Of a DNA stretch of 64,000 nucleotides, positions 25,461 through 33,802 are shown in pieces. The translations under genes were made by a program, and so were the position numbers. Every line of letters begins with the position of its first letter. The first letter of the stretch is position 1. The notes beneath the pieces were generated by a model. It searched no databases. It had not been told where the DNA came from and saw only the letters and a list, made by a program, of their open reading frames with translations. This stretch comes from Microbacterium sp. 1.5R (GTDB lineage Bacteria > Actinomycetota > Actinomycetes > Actinomycetales > Microbacteriaceae). Location of the stretch: positions 3,410,001 through 3,474,000 of the forward strand of contig NZ_CP018151.1 in the NCBI RefSeq assembly GCF_001889265.1, given 5' to 3'.

Positions 25461-26455
25461 ATCGCCCTCCAGGCGGATGCTGCGGCGCCCCGCAGGGGCG
25501 CGTCGTCACCGAGCGCGCCCGGCAGGATCGGAGTGGACTGCAGTGCATCGATGGCGTCGTCCGCGTACGCGCTCAGCATCGGCGTCCACCATGCGTCGCC
25601 GATCTTCGGCACTCCCCCGGTGATCACGATGCGCTCCGGGTCGAGGATGGTCGCGGCGCCGGCGAGCGCGCGCCCGACGGCAGCGGCGGACTCTCCGATT
25701 GCACGGATGGCGATCGGGTCGCCGTCGTCTGCGGCGGCTGCGACCCCGCGGGCGTCGATGATGTGCGGATCCCCGCCCAGCCACCGGAAGTGCGCGTGCA
25801 GACCGATGCCGGAGCCGATGGCCTCGAGATGCCCCATGCGACCGCAGGGGCAGCGCAGATGCTCGGCCCCCGGGGTCGGCAGGTGGGCGATCTCGCCGGC
25901 GACGTGGTGTGCGCCGCGCACGGCGCTGCCGTCGAGGATGAGCCCCGCCCCGACACCGGTTCCCACGGCGACGACGAGCACGCTGGCCGCACCGGCCGCC
26001 GCCCCGTGCCGGTACTCGCCCTCGGCATGCGCGTCGACGTCGTTCTGCACGACGACCGGGGCGCGGGGCACCAGCAGGTCGCCCAGCGCCTCACGCACCA
26101 GCTCGGCGACGGGGGTGCCCGGCCAGTCGGCGAAGGTGTCGGTCGCCGAGACGATCGTGCCGGTGACGGCGTTCACGACCCCGGCCGCGCCGATCCCGAC
26201 GCCCGAGAGACGCGCGGGTGATCCGTCGAGAAGTCTCTGCGCCAGACCGGCGACGGTCGAGACGACCGCCGCCGGTCCTTCCGCTGCTCGCGTGGGCGCC
26301 GTCTCGGTGCACAGCAGCATGTCGCCACGATCGGCGAGGGCCGCCGACGTCTTCGTGCCGCCGATGTCCACCGCCAGCACCACCTCGCGCGACTCCGCTG
26401 ATCCGACATGATGCGCTGATCCGACATGATGCGCTGGCACGAGACGATGCGCCAT
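25457..26455 (-). CDS. nanK: ROK-family N-acetylmannosamine kinase
   Basis: 332-residue sugar kinase, predicted to phosphorylate ManNAc. Motifs are the phosphate-binding DIGGTKTSAAL (30-40), NDVDAHAEGEY, VGTGVGAGLI and the zinc/ROK signature CPCGRMGHLE, where the third Cys is His as in many actinobacterial ROK kinases. The ATG at 26455 overlaps the nanA stop as TGATG. This start adds about 25 residues before the kinase fold, including a doubled HHVGSA. A start nearer the DIGGTK motif is possible, but coupling favours the long form. NanK, rather than glucokinase, follows from its nanA/nanE neighbours. Confidence 0.85.
   Translation of the reverse strand: MAHRLVPAHHVGSAHHVGSAESREVVLAVDIGGTKTSAALADRGDMLLCTETAPTRAAEGPAAVVSTVAGLAQRLLDGSPARLSGVGIGAAGVVNAVTGTIVSATDTFADWPGTPVAELVREALGDLLVPRAPVVVQNDVDAHAEGEYRHGAAAGAASVLVVAVGTGVGAGLILDGSAVRGAHHVAGEIAHLPTPGAEHLRCPCGRMGHLEAIGSGIGLHAHFRWLGGDPHIIDARGVAAAADDGDPIAIRAIGESAAAVGRALAGAATILDPERIVITGGVPKIGDAWWTPMLSAYADDAIDALQSTPILPGALGDDAPLRGAAASAWRAI
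26396..26431. repeat. 18-bp in-frame tandem duplication in nanK
   Basis: Two perfect copies of an 18-bp unit (26396-26413, 26414-26431) starting CGCTGATCCGACATG. They duplicate six codons near the kinase N-terminus (HHVGSA twice) without shifting the frame. Confidence 0.9.
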
Positions 26456-27402
26456 CAGGAGACGACGACCGGCAGCATCCCCTGTTCGGAGAGGATCTGG
26501 CGGATGCGGGCGACAGTGTCGACGTCGAGCGACTGCACGGTGTCGGCCATGGTCGCGTGGTCGATGATGCCGCGGGCGTGCATGGCCGCCTTGAACGCGC
26601 CGACGCCGGTCGCGTCGCCGGAGAGACCCCTCGGCGCGAAGACGATGTCGAACGCACGGTTGATGCGCTCCTGCTCTGTGCGCGCCTCCGCCCAGTCGCC
26701 GCGCTGCGTGGCATCCCACAGCCTGACGTAACCCTCGGCCTCGACGTTCGCGAAACCGGGCACCACGCCGTCAGCACCTGCCAGCGCCATGGCGTCGACG
26801 ACGACCTCGTGGCCCGTGAGCAGCTGCAGCGGGCGGCCCGCAGCATCGTTCGCGGCGATCAGTCGGCGGAACGAGACGTCGTCGCCCGAGGAGTCCTTGA
26901 CGCCACGGATGACGCCTTCGCTCCCGAGCTGCACGAGCAGATCGATGCCGAGCTTGGAGTGCACACGGACCGGCACGTCGTACGCCCACAGCGGCACGTC
27001 GATCGCGGCGGCGATCGCCCGGAAGTGATCGGCGACCTCGGCGGGGGAGTTCAGCGTGTAGAGGGGCGCTGTCGTGACGATCGCCTCTGCGCCGGCTGCC
27101 ACCAGACGTCGCGCGGTCTCGATGATGCGGGGCGCGGTCAGCTCGATCGCACCGGCGATGATCGGAACCCGACCGGCGTTCGCCCGCACGATCGTCGTGA
27201 GCAGCTCGACGCGCCGATCGTCGGTGAAGTAGGCGGTCTCGCCGGTGGATCCGAGGGCGAACAGGCCCGAGACGCCCTCGGCGATGAGCCGCTCGACGAG
27301 CCGCTCGAGCGACGTGTGGTCGATCGTGCCGTCGGGCAGCAGCGGGGTGGCGACGGGCGGGATGACACCGGTGAAGGTGACGGAGGAGGATGCAGCAGTC
27401 AT
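26455..27402 (-). CDS. nanA: N-acetylneuraminate lyase (DapA/NanA family)
   Basis: 315-residue class I aldolase cleaving Neu5Ac to ManNAc and pyruvate. It has the GSTGE carboxylate-binding motif (51-55), the catalytic Tyr 141 in YDVP and the Schiff-base Lys 169 in GVKDSSGD. The fold also fits dihydrodipicolinate synthase. The operon context (nanK, nanE, nagB and a transporter) makes a sialic acid lyase much more likely. It begins 15 nt after the ABC ATPase stop and overlaps nanK by TGATG. Confidence 0.88.
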   Translation of the reverse strand: MTAASSSVTFTGVIPPVATPLLPDGTIDHTSLERLVERLIAEGVSGLFALGSTGETAYFTDDRRVELLTTIVRANAGRVPIIAGAIELTAPRIIETARRLVAAGAEAIVTTAPLYTLNSPAEVADHFRAIAAAIDVPLWAYDVPVRVHSKLGIDLLVQLGSEGVIRGVKDSSGDDVSFRRLIAANDAAGRPLQLLTGHEVVVDAMALAGADGVVPGFANVEAEGYVRLWDATQRGDWAEARTEQERINRAFDIVFAPRGLSGDATGVGAFKAAMHARGIIDHATMADTVQSLDVDTVARIRQILSEQGMLPVVVS

Positions 27403-27417
27403 TGTGTTCCGGTCGTT

Positions 27418-28218
27418 TCAGTTGGTCGGTTCGAGCAGCGAGGGCGCGGCGCCCAGCAGCGTTCTGGTGTAGTCGTCGGAGGGCGCCTCGAACACGCGGG
27501 CGGCATCGCCGAACTCGACGACCCTCCCCCGGTTCATCACGGCGATCTCGTCTGAGAGGTAGCGGACGGTCTGGATGTCGTGCGAGATGAAGACCATGCC
27601 GAGGCCGAGCTGCTCCTTCAGGTCGGTGAGCAGGTTGAGGATCTGAGCCCGCACCGAGACGTCGAGCGCCGAGGTGGGTTCGTCGGCGACGATCACCTGC
27701 GGATCCAGCACCAGCGCCCTCGCGATCGCGACACGCTGACGCTGACCGCCGGAGAGCTGGCTGGGCAACGCCTCGAGTGCGGAGGCCGGCAGACCGACGA
27801 GTCCGATCAGATCGCGCACCTTGCGGTCACGGCTCGCCGGCGTGCCGAGCCGGTGCACCTGCATCGGGTCGAGCAGCGCATCGCGCACGGTCATCCGAGC
27901 GTTCAGGGCCGTCGCCGGGTCTTGGAACACGACCGACAGGATGCGGCCGAGCCGTCGGCGCACCGCCGGGGTGAACGACGTCACGGTCTCGCCGTCGAAG
28001 ACGACCCGGCCGCTCGTGGGCTTCTCGAGGCCGACCAGCACCTTGGCGGAGGTGGACTTGCCCGAGCCCGACTCCCCCACGATCCCCAGGGTCTGCCCCC
28101 GCTTCACGGTGAGCGAGACACCAGCGAGGGCGTCGACGTACTTCGGCCGGAACAGCGACGACGCACGTGTCTTGTAGCGGACGTGCACGTCCTCGAGCTC
28201 GATGACGGTGTCGTTCAT
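27418..28218 (-). CDS. ABC transporter ATPase, OppF-like (sialic acid uptake)
   Basis: 266-residue ATPase of the peptide/nickel importer family. Walker A GESGSGKST (48-56), Q-loop VFQDP, signature LSGGQRQR and Walker B VIVADEP followed by TSALD are all intact. The C-terminal extension characteristic of OppF-type subunits is short. The start overlaps the permease-ATPase fusion by 4 nt. By context it is the second ATPase of the sialic acid importer, comparable to the SatABCD and SiaEFGI systems (known from Haemophilus ducreyi and Corynebacterium). Confidence 0.88.
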   Translation of the reverse strand: MNDTVIELEDVHVRYKTRASSLFRPKYVDALAGVSLTVKRGQTLGIVGESGSGKSTSAKVLVGLEKPTSGRVVFDGETVTSFTPAVRRRLGRILSVVFQDPATALNARMTVRDALLDPMQVHRLGTPASRDRKVRDLIGLVGLPASALEALPSQLSGGQRQRVAIARALVLDPQVIVADEPTSALDVSVRAQILNLLTDLKEQLGLGMVFISHDIQTVRYLSDEIAVMNRGRVVEFGDAARVFEAPSDDYTRTLLGAAPSLLEPTN

Positions 28219-30269
28219 CGTCCTGCTCCGATCGCGTCGATGGGCGCATCGTCGGGATGCGCGGCGTAGTAATGGTCGGTTCCCTCGATCCGTCGACGCA
28301 CCGGCTCGACCCCCGCATAGCGGGTCGGGTCGGACGAGCGAGGAGCGAAGCGGTCGCCGGCGGGGAAGTCACGCGGAGACGGGACGACACCGGAGACCTG
28401 GTGGAGCCTGTCGGACCCCGCCTCGATCGACAGCACGGCGCCGAGGAGACCCTGCGTGTACTCGTGCACCGGCTGCGTCAGGATCTCTCGGGTCGTGCCC
28501 TGCTCGACGACCTGCCCCGCATACATCACCGTGATGCGGTGGGTGAGCTCGGCGACGAGCGCGAGGTCATGTGACACGAAGACCAGGGCGAAGCCGAGCT
28601 CGCGCTGCAGCCGCATCAGCAGCTCGACGACCTGCGCCTGCACCGTGACGTCGAGAGCCGTGGTCGGCTCGTCGGCGATCACGAGTCGCGGATCGCGGGT
28701 GAGCGCCATCGCGATCAGCACGCGCTGACGTTGACCGCCCGACAGCTCGTGCGGGTACGAGGCCAGCGTGCGCGCGGGGTCGAGTCCCACCAGCTCGAGC
28801 AGGTCCTCCGCCGTGCGCGTGCCGCCTCGGGATGTGAGCTGCTTCATCTGCGAGCGGATGAGCATCGCCGGGTTCAGTGAGCTCAGGGCATCCTGATAGA
28901 TCATCGCGATGTCGTGCCCCCGCAGCGCGTTGCGGCTCTTCGGCGTCATCTGCAGCAGATCCTCGCCGTCGAAGAGGATGCGTCCTCGAACGTCGGCCTT
29001 CGCGTCGAGCAGGCCCATGATGGCCAGCGAGGTGATCGACTTGCCGCAGCCCGACTCGCCCACCAGCGCCATGGTCTCGCCGGGACGCACCGTGAAGCTG
29101 ACACGGTCGACCACGTCGACGTCACCGTGCCGCGGGAACGAGATGCAGAGGTCCTGCACATCGAGCAACGGGGTCTCGTCGCCCGCGTAGACGAGCCGAT
29201 CGGTGCGGGAGAGCTCGCGCTGCCGCAGAACGGCGAGCCGCTCGGAGAGAGGCACCGCGGGTGCCACCGGCACCAGCACGTCCGGCACGCCGCTCGGAAC
29301 GGAGAGATTGACGGCGGTGTCGACCGTGACGATCACATTCGTGTCGTCGTGGCCTGCGGCCGCCTCTTCGAGCTCGTGCGTCGACTCCTCGGTGTTCGCG
29401 GCATCGGCGGTGATCTTTCGTGCCCGCGGCGACACCATCGCATCGGTCATCCCCTCGGAGAGGATGTTGAGGCAGAGCACCGTCAGCATGATGAGGATGC
29501 CGGGGAAGAAAGTCGCCCACCACGCCCCGCTCATCAGCAGGTTGCGACCGGCGGCGATCACGTTGCCCCACGACGGCTCGGGGTCGGGCACGCCGGCCTG
29601 CAGGAACGACAGCGACGCCTCGAAGACGATCGCGTCGGCGACGAGCACGGTCGCGAAGACGAGCACCGGGGCCATCGCGTTGCGGGCGACGTGCTTGGCG
29701 ATGATCCTCGGAGTGCCCGCGCCCATGACGCGCACGGCTGAGACGTAGTCCTCGCCGTACTGATCGAGGATGTTCGCGCGGATGATGCGGGTGAGCTGCG
29801 GCACATAGAGGAAGGCGATCGTGAGCACGAGCACCGGCAGCGACTTGCCGAACACCGCCACGAACACCGCGGCGAGCGCGATGCCCGGGAAGGACATCAC
29901 CACGTCCATCACCCGCATGAGGGTCTCGGAGATCCACCGAGGGGCGGTGGCGGCGATGGTGCCGAACACGCAGGCCGCGGCGAGTGCGACCAGGGTCGCG
30001 CCGAGCCCGATCACCAGGGAGTACCGGGCGCCGTACACCAGTCGGGAGAAGATGTCGCGGCCCTGGCGGTCGGTGCCGAACCAGTGCTCGGCGCTCGGCG
30101 GCTGCACCGGGGCACCGGATGCCAGCGGGTCGAACGGCGCGATCAGGGGTGCAGCGATCGCCGCCAGGGCGATCACCGCGAGCACCACGATGCAGATCAG
30201 GGAGCCGAGGGACAGCCCGCCGAAGCGGAGCCCCGGAAGCGAGAGTCGTTCAGTCAGTTTGCGTCGCAT
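28215..30269 (-). CDS. ABC transporter permease-ATPase fusion (OppC-OppD)
   Basis: 684-residue fusion of an OppC-like permease and an OppD-like ATPase. Residues 1-290 hold about six membrane helices with the HWFGTDRQGRDIFSRLVYG opening and the EAA loop (YVSAVRVMGAGTPRIIAKHV). Residues 290-375 are a charged linker. The ATPase domain then has Walker A GESGCGKS near 405, signature LSGGQRQR, Walker B LVIADEP, and the peptide-ATPase C-terminal motif near HEYTQGLLGAV. It forms the core of the importer with the OppB-like permease, whose stop lies 1 nt before its start. Confidence 0.92.
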   Translation of the reverse strand: MRRKLTERLSLPGLRFGGLSLGSLICIVVLAVIALAAIAAPLIAPFDPLASGAPVQPPSAEHWFGTDRQGRDIFSRLVYGARYSLVIGLGATLVALAAACVFGTIAATAPRWISETLMRVMDVVMSFPGIALAAVFVAVFGKSLPVLVLTIAFLYVPQLTRIIRANILDQYGEDYVSAVRVMGAGTPRIIAKHVARNAMAPVLVFATVLVADAIVFEASLSFLQAGVPDPEPSWGNVIAAGRNLLMSGAWWATFFPGILIMLTVLCLNILSEGMTDAMVSPRARKITADAANTEESTHELEEAAAGHDDTNVIVTVDTAVNLSVPSGVPDVLVPVAPAVPLSERLAVLRQRELSRTDRLVYAGDETPLLDVQDLCISFPRHGDVDVVDRVSFTVRPGETMALVGESGCGKSITSLAIMGLLDAKADVRGRILFDGEDLLQMTPKSRNALRGHDIAMIYQDALSSLNPAMLIRSQMKQLTSRGGTRTAEDLLELVGLDPARTLASYPHELSGGQRQRVLIAMALTRDPRLVIADEPTTALDVTVQAQVVELLMRLQRELGFALVFVSHDLALVAELTHRITVMYAGQVVEQGTTREILTQPVHEYTQGLLGAVLSIEAGSDRLHQVSGVVPSPRDFPAGDRFAPRSSDPTRYAGVEPVRRRIEGTDHYYAAHPDDAPIDAIGAGR

Positions 30270-30270
30270 G

Positions 30271-31227
30271 TCACACCGCCCGGATTCGGGGATTGATGAG
30301 CACGTACAGGAGGTCGACGATGATGTTGATCACCACGAAGGCCAGTGACACTGCGAGAGTCACGCCCTGCACGAGATTGGGTTCGTTGTTGGTCACGCCG
30401 TTGAGGATCAGCGTGCCCATGCCGGGGATCGCGAAGATGATCTCGATCACCACCGCCCCGCCGATGAGGTAGCCGATGCGCAGACCGAGCACGGTCACAG
30501 GCGTGATGAGCGCATTGCGCAGCACGTTGCGGCCGACGACGATCGTGCGCGGGATCCCGGCGCCGAGTGCTGTGCGCACGTAGTCTCGGTCGAGCTCTTC
30601 GACCATCGACGTGCGTACGACCCGGGACAGCTGGCCGATCACCGGCACCGCGAGAGCGATGGCGGGCAGCGCCATGCGCGCGAGCCACCCCGAGGGGTCC
30701 TCCCAGAGATCCGGAAGCGGACCGGATGCCGGCAGCACGTTCAGTCCGAGGGTGAAGAGCTGGATGAGCAGGATCGCGAGCCAGAACGAGGGCGTCGACA
30801 GCGACGCCACTCCGATGATGCGGATGAGCTGATCGGGCCAGCGGTCACGATAGACGGCGGCGAGGACGCCGATCACGAAGGCGACGATGACGGCGATGAG
30901 GAGGCCGAGGAAGGTCAGCGCCAGGGTGACGGGGAACGCGCGGACGACCTCGTCGATCACCGGAAGGCTGCGCGCCGAGTAGGTCCCGAGGTTGCCCTGC
31001 AGCAGGCCGAGCAGGAATGTGAAATACCGCACGAGCAGCGGCTGATCGAGGCCGTACTGCTCTCGGTACGCCTCGAGCGCCTCGGGGGATGCCGTCTCTC
31101 CGAGCGCGGTGCGCGCGGGGTCGACGGGGGAGAACGACATCACGAAGAACACGAGGAACGTGATGCCGAGGATCATGAACGGCAGCTGCAGCAGGCGTCG
31201 TCCGATGAGGCGGAGCGTGTTGGACAC
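30271..31227 (-). CDS. ABC transporter permease, OppB-like
   Basis: 318-residue inner-membrane permease with six membrane helices. It has the OppB N-terminal pattern (RLLQLPFMILGITFLVFFVM, then SPVDPARTALGETASPE) and the EAA loop DYVRTALGAGIPRTIVVGRN. It is predicted to pair with the OppC half of the next gene to form the translocation channel for sialic acid. It sits 75 nt downstream of the binding-protein gene; that gap contains a strong hairpin that probably reduces expression of the membrane components relative to the lipoprotein. Confidence 0.9.
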   Translation of the reverse strand: MSNTLRLIGRRLLQLPFMILGITFLVFFVMSFSPVDPARTALGETASPEALEAYREQYGLDQPLLVRYFTFLLGLLQGNLGTYSARSLPVIDEVVRAFPVTLALTFLGLLIAVIVAFVIGVLAAVYRDRWPDQLIRIIGVASLSTPSFWLAILLIQLFTLGLNVLPASGPLPDLWEDPSGWLARMALPAIALAVPVIGQLSRVVRTSMVEELDRDYVRTALGAGIPRTIVVGRNVLRNALITPVTVLGLRIGYLIGGAVVIEIIFAIPGMGTLILNGVTNNEPNLVQGVTLAVSLAFVVINIIVDLLYVLINPRIRAV

Positions 31228-31257
31228 GTGCCGCTCCTTCCAGGTTCGGGGAGGTGT

Positions 31258-31289
31258 GGCGGGGGTGCGCTCGGGCGCGCACCCCCGCC
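31258..31289. terminator. intra-operon hairpin between binding protein and permease genes
   Basis: Perfect 13-bp stem GGCGGGGGTGCGC / GCGCACCCCCGCC with a 6-nt loop. It lies in the 75-nt gap after the substrate-binding-protein gene and is likely a partial terminator or mRNA-stabilising stem. Confidence 0.7.
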
Positions 31290-31302
31290 GCGGGGGCCGG
31301 GG

Positions 31303-32901
31303 CTACTTCGCCGCCACGCCGACGTCGAGGAACGACAGGCCGGTGGTGGGGACGGGGGCGAATCCGACCAGCTCCTGGCTGCTCCATGCGGTGGGCAGCT
31401 TGCGGTGGAACAACGGGTAGAGCACTGCCTGGTCGGAGAGCAGGTCGTACGCCTCGTCCCACGTGGCCTGCTGCTCGTCGCCCTGCTGCCGCACGGCGGA
31501 GTCGAGGAGCGTCCGCAGTTCGGCATACTCGGGCGAGTCGGCCCAGTTGGTGCGGGTCTGGGTCCAGACGTTCTCGCCGTACCACCAGTTCATCAGCAGG
31601 TCCGGGTCGACGCCGAACACCGATGGGTCTCCGGGTGCGATCGCGACCGTGTAGTCACCGGAGTCGACCTTCTCGTACATGGCGGCCGACTGCCCGATGT
31701 CGAGCGTGGTGTCGATGCCGATGGCGTCGAGCGACTCCTTGATGAGCGGCGCGACCTCCTTCACCCAGCCGGTGTCGGTGGTGAGCAGCGTGATCGACAG
31801 GTCGTCGACGCCCGCTTCGTCCAGCAGCTCCTCGGCCTTCTCGGGGTCATAGCTGTAGACCGTCGAGGCCTCGTTGAAGTTCGGGTACGTCTCGGGCAGG
31901 AACGAGGTCGCGGGGGTCGCGTTGCCGAGCATCCCGGTCTCGATGATCTTGTCCATGTCGAGGGCGTAGTGCATCGCCTGGCGCACGCGTACGTCGTCGA
32001 AGGGCGCTGCCTTCGTGTTGAACATCATGAACAGCAGCCCGAAGGATTGCACGCTCTCGACGTCAGCCGCGGATGCCAGGGAGTCGACGTCGATGTACGG
32101 CACGTCCTCCATGGCTTGGATCGTGCCCGTCGACATCGCCGTGACTCGGGCGGAGGCGTCGGACAGCAGGTTCCAGTTCATGCCCGCAGCGAGTGCCGGG
32201 TGCGGGCCGTTGTAGTCGTCGTAGCGCTCGAAGACGAGCTTGTCCTCGGGCACGGCGGAGACGAGCGAGTACGGGCCCGAGCCGACGGGGTTCGCTCCGA
32301 AGCCCTCGGGATCTGCCTCGACGACCGCCTTCGGAACGATCTTGACGACGCCGAGTCGCTCATTGATGAGCGAGAACGGGTAGTCGGTGGTGATCTGCAC
32401 CGTGTCCTCGTCGACGGCGGTGACGGTGTCGACGAAGTCGATGAAGGTGCGGAACAGTGAGTTGTTGTCGGGGTTCAGCACCCGCTCGTAGCTGAAGACG
32501 ACATCCTCGGCAGTGACGGGGTCGCCGTTCTGGAACGTCGCTCCTTCGCGCAGATCGATCTCGTACGTGGTGTCGTCGACCTGGGTCGGGAGGTCCGCGG
32601 CCAGCGCGGGCGCCGCCTCCTGCGTGACGGGGTCGAGGTCGACCAGGCCTTCGAAAACATGCCAGTTCGCCGAGACCGTGACGGCGCCGGAGGCCACCAT
32701 CGGGTCGAAGCTGCCGTTCAGCGTGTACGAGATGCCCGCTTCGATGATCGCGTCCGCGTCGATGTCGCCGGCGGATGCGCTCTCGTCGGCTGCCGGGGTC
32801 GCGCCGGCCGCGCAGCCGGCGAGGACAACCGACGCGGCGACGGTGCCGGCGATCAGTGTCGTGAATCGACCCGCACGGCGGCGGGTGACGTGTCGGTTCA
32901 T
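31303..32901 (-). CDS. ABC substrate-binding lipoprotein, family 5 (DppA/OppA type)
   Basis: 532-residue extracellular solute-binding protein. The signal peptide has lipobox LAGC (Cys 30), then an acidic linker and an SBP-bac-5 fold: LREGATFQNGDPVTAEDVVFSYERV near 145 and VRQAMHYALDMDKI near 310. This fold normally binds peptides; in this operon it is predicted to bind sialic acid, as in SatA/SiaE-type systems. The ATG at 32901 has GGAG upstream. It is first in the nine-gene operon and divergent from a FadR/GntR regulator. Confidence 0.9.
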   Translation of the reverse strand: MNRHVTRRRAGRFTTLIAGTVAASVVLAGCAAGATPAADESASAGDIDADAIIEAGISYTLNGSFDPMVASGAVTVSANWHVFEGLVDLDPVTQEAAPALAADLPTQVDDTTYEIDLREGATFQNGDPVTAEDVVFSYERVLNPDNNSLFRTFIDFVDTVTAVDEDTVQITTDYPFSLINERLGVVKIVPKAVVEADPEGFGANPVGSGPYSLVSAVPEDKLVFERYDDYNGPHPALAAGMNWNLLSDASARVTAMSTGTIQAMEDVPYIDVDSLASAADVESVQSFGLLFMMFNTKAAPFDDVRVRQAMHYALDMDKIIETGMLGNATPATSFLPETYPNFNEASTVYSYDPEKAEELLDEAGVDDLSITLLTTDTGWVKEVAPLIKESLDAIGIDTTLDIGQSAAMYEKVDSGDYTVAIAPGDPSVFGVDPDLLMNWWYGENVWTQTRTNWADSPEYAELRTLLDSAVRQQGDEQQATWDEAYDLLSDQAVLYPLFHRKLPTAWSSQELVGFAPVPTTGLSFLDVGVAAK

Positions 32902-32923
32902 GTGTGCTCCAGGGTGGGTGGGG

Positions 32924-32953
32924 GACATCTTGAGGACATCTGATGTCTGATGT
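32924..32953. promoter_or_regulatory. GntR operator cluster upstream of sialic acid operon
   Basis: Symmetric repeats: GACATC (32924-32929), GACATC (32935-32940), GATGTC (32942-32947) and GATGT (from 32949). The centre is the perfect palindrome GACATC-T-GATGTC (32935-32947). It lies between the binding-protein gene and the divergent regulator. Confidence 0.65.
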
Positions 32954-32986
32954 ACTCTAAACACACGTTCGATCGAATCACAAGAG
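32950..32986 (-). promoter_or_regulatory. probable promoter of sialic acid operon
   Basis: On the minus strand TTGTGA is followed after 18 nt by TAGAGT, next to the GACATC operator repeats. A repressor bound there would cover the transcription start. Confidence 0.45.
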
Positions 32987-33029
32987 TGAGATGATCAGAG
33001 CGTTTGCGTCGGGACGAGAGGGAGACCAG

Positions 33030-33752
33030 ATGAAGTCCACCACGAGTAGGGCATCGCGGATGCGGCGCTCGACGACGGCGGATCAGATCAAGCAGCTCAT
33101 CATCGCCCGCGGGCTGACCCCCGGCGATCCACTCCCGACCGAGACCGAGCTCTGCGAAGAGCTCGATGTGTCGCGCTCGTCGGTCAGGGAGGCGATCCGC
33201 ACCCTGTCGACGCTCGACATCGTCGATGTCCGGCACGGCCACGGCACCTACGTCGGCGCGATGTCGCTGGATCCGATGGTCGAGGCGCTGGTCTTCCGAG
33301 GGGTCCTCTCACCCGAAGGATCCCTCCAGTCTCTGCGCGAGGTGGTCGAGGTGCGCCTGGCTCTCGACCTCTCGATGGCCGAGCGCGTCGTCGCGGCCGC
33401 CCAGGTCGACGAGGGTGGAGAGCTCGATGAGCTCGTCGCCGAGATGGTCGACAAGGCGAGCCGAGGCGAGCACTTCCTCGAGGCCGACCGCCTGTTCCAC
33501 ACCAAGCTCTTCGACGCGATCGGCAACCGACTCGTCGGCCAGCTCGTCGGCGCCTTCTGGGATGTGCACACGGCCGTACTGCCCCAGCTCGACATCGATC
33601 AGCCCGATGACATCCACCAGACTGCGGTCGCGCACGGCGACATGCTCGCCGCCGTCCGAGCAGGCGACGTCGACGCGTATCGCGGGGCGGTGATCGAGCA
33701 CTACCGTCCGCTGCAGCGCGTGCTCGCACAGGCCGGCGCTGCGCGCGCCTGA
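33030..33752 (+). CDS. FadR/GntR-family regulator of the sialic acid operon
   Basis: 240-residue regulator. The N-terminal GntR winged helix runs from about 15 to 75 (ADQIKQLIIARGLTPGDPLPTE, then SRSSVREAIRTLSTLDIV, wing GHGTYVG). A C-terminal FCD all-helical effector domain has the metal/ligand His pattern (DRLFHTKLFDAIGN, HQTAVAHGDMLAAV). It is divergent from the transporter operon with a cluster of GACATC repeats between, so it likely represses the nan genes and responds to a sialic acid intermediate. The ATG at 33030 has GGGAG upstream; a start 39 nt earlier is less likely. Confidence 0.85.
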   Translation: MKSTTSRASRMRRSTTADQIKQLIIARGLTPGDPLPTETELCEELDVSRSSVREAIRTLSTLDIVDVRHGHGTYVGAMSLDPMVEALVFRGVLSPEGSLQSLREVVEVRLALDLSMAERVVAAAQVDEGGELDELVAEMVDKASRGEHFLEADRLFHTKLFDAIGNRLVGQLVGAFWDVHTAVLPQLDIDQPDDIHQTAVAHGDMLAAVRAGDVDAYRGAVIEHYRPLQRVLAQAGAARA

Positions 33753-33802
33753 ACCCAGAGCTACGGCGCGCTCGCGAAGCTACGGGGACGGAGGAGCGCC
33801 TC

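Noticed and set aside
24001..25548. Long fused frame joining nagB with upstream sequence
   Set aside because: Upstream part is out of frame with nanE and Arg/Gly/His-rich; nagB starts at 24777 with coupling to the nanE stop.
26455..27402. Dihydrodipicolinate synthase (dapA)
   Set aside because: The fold fits, but the operon with nanK, nanE, nagB and a sugar importer favours N-acetylneuraminate lyase. Lysine synthesis genes are absent.
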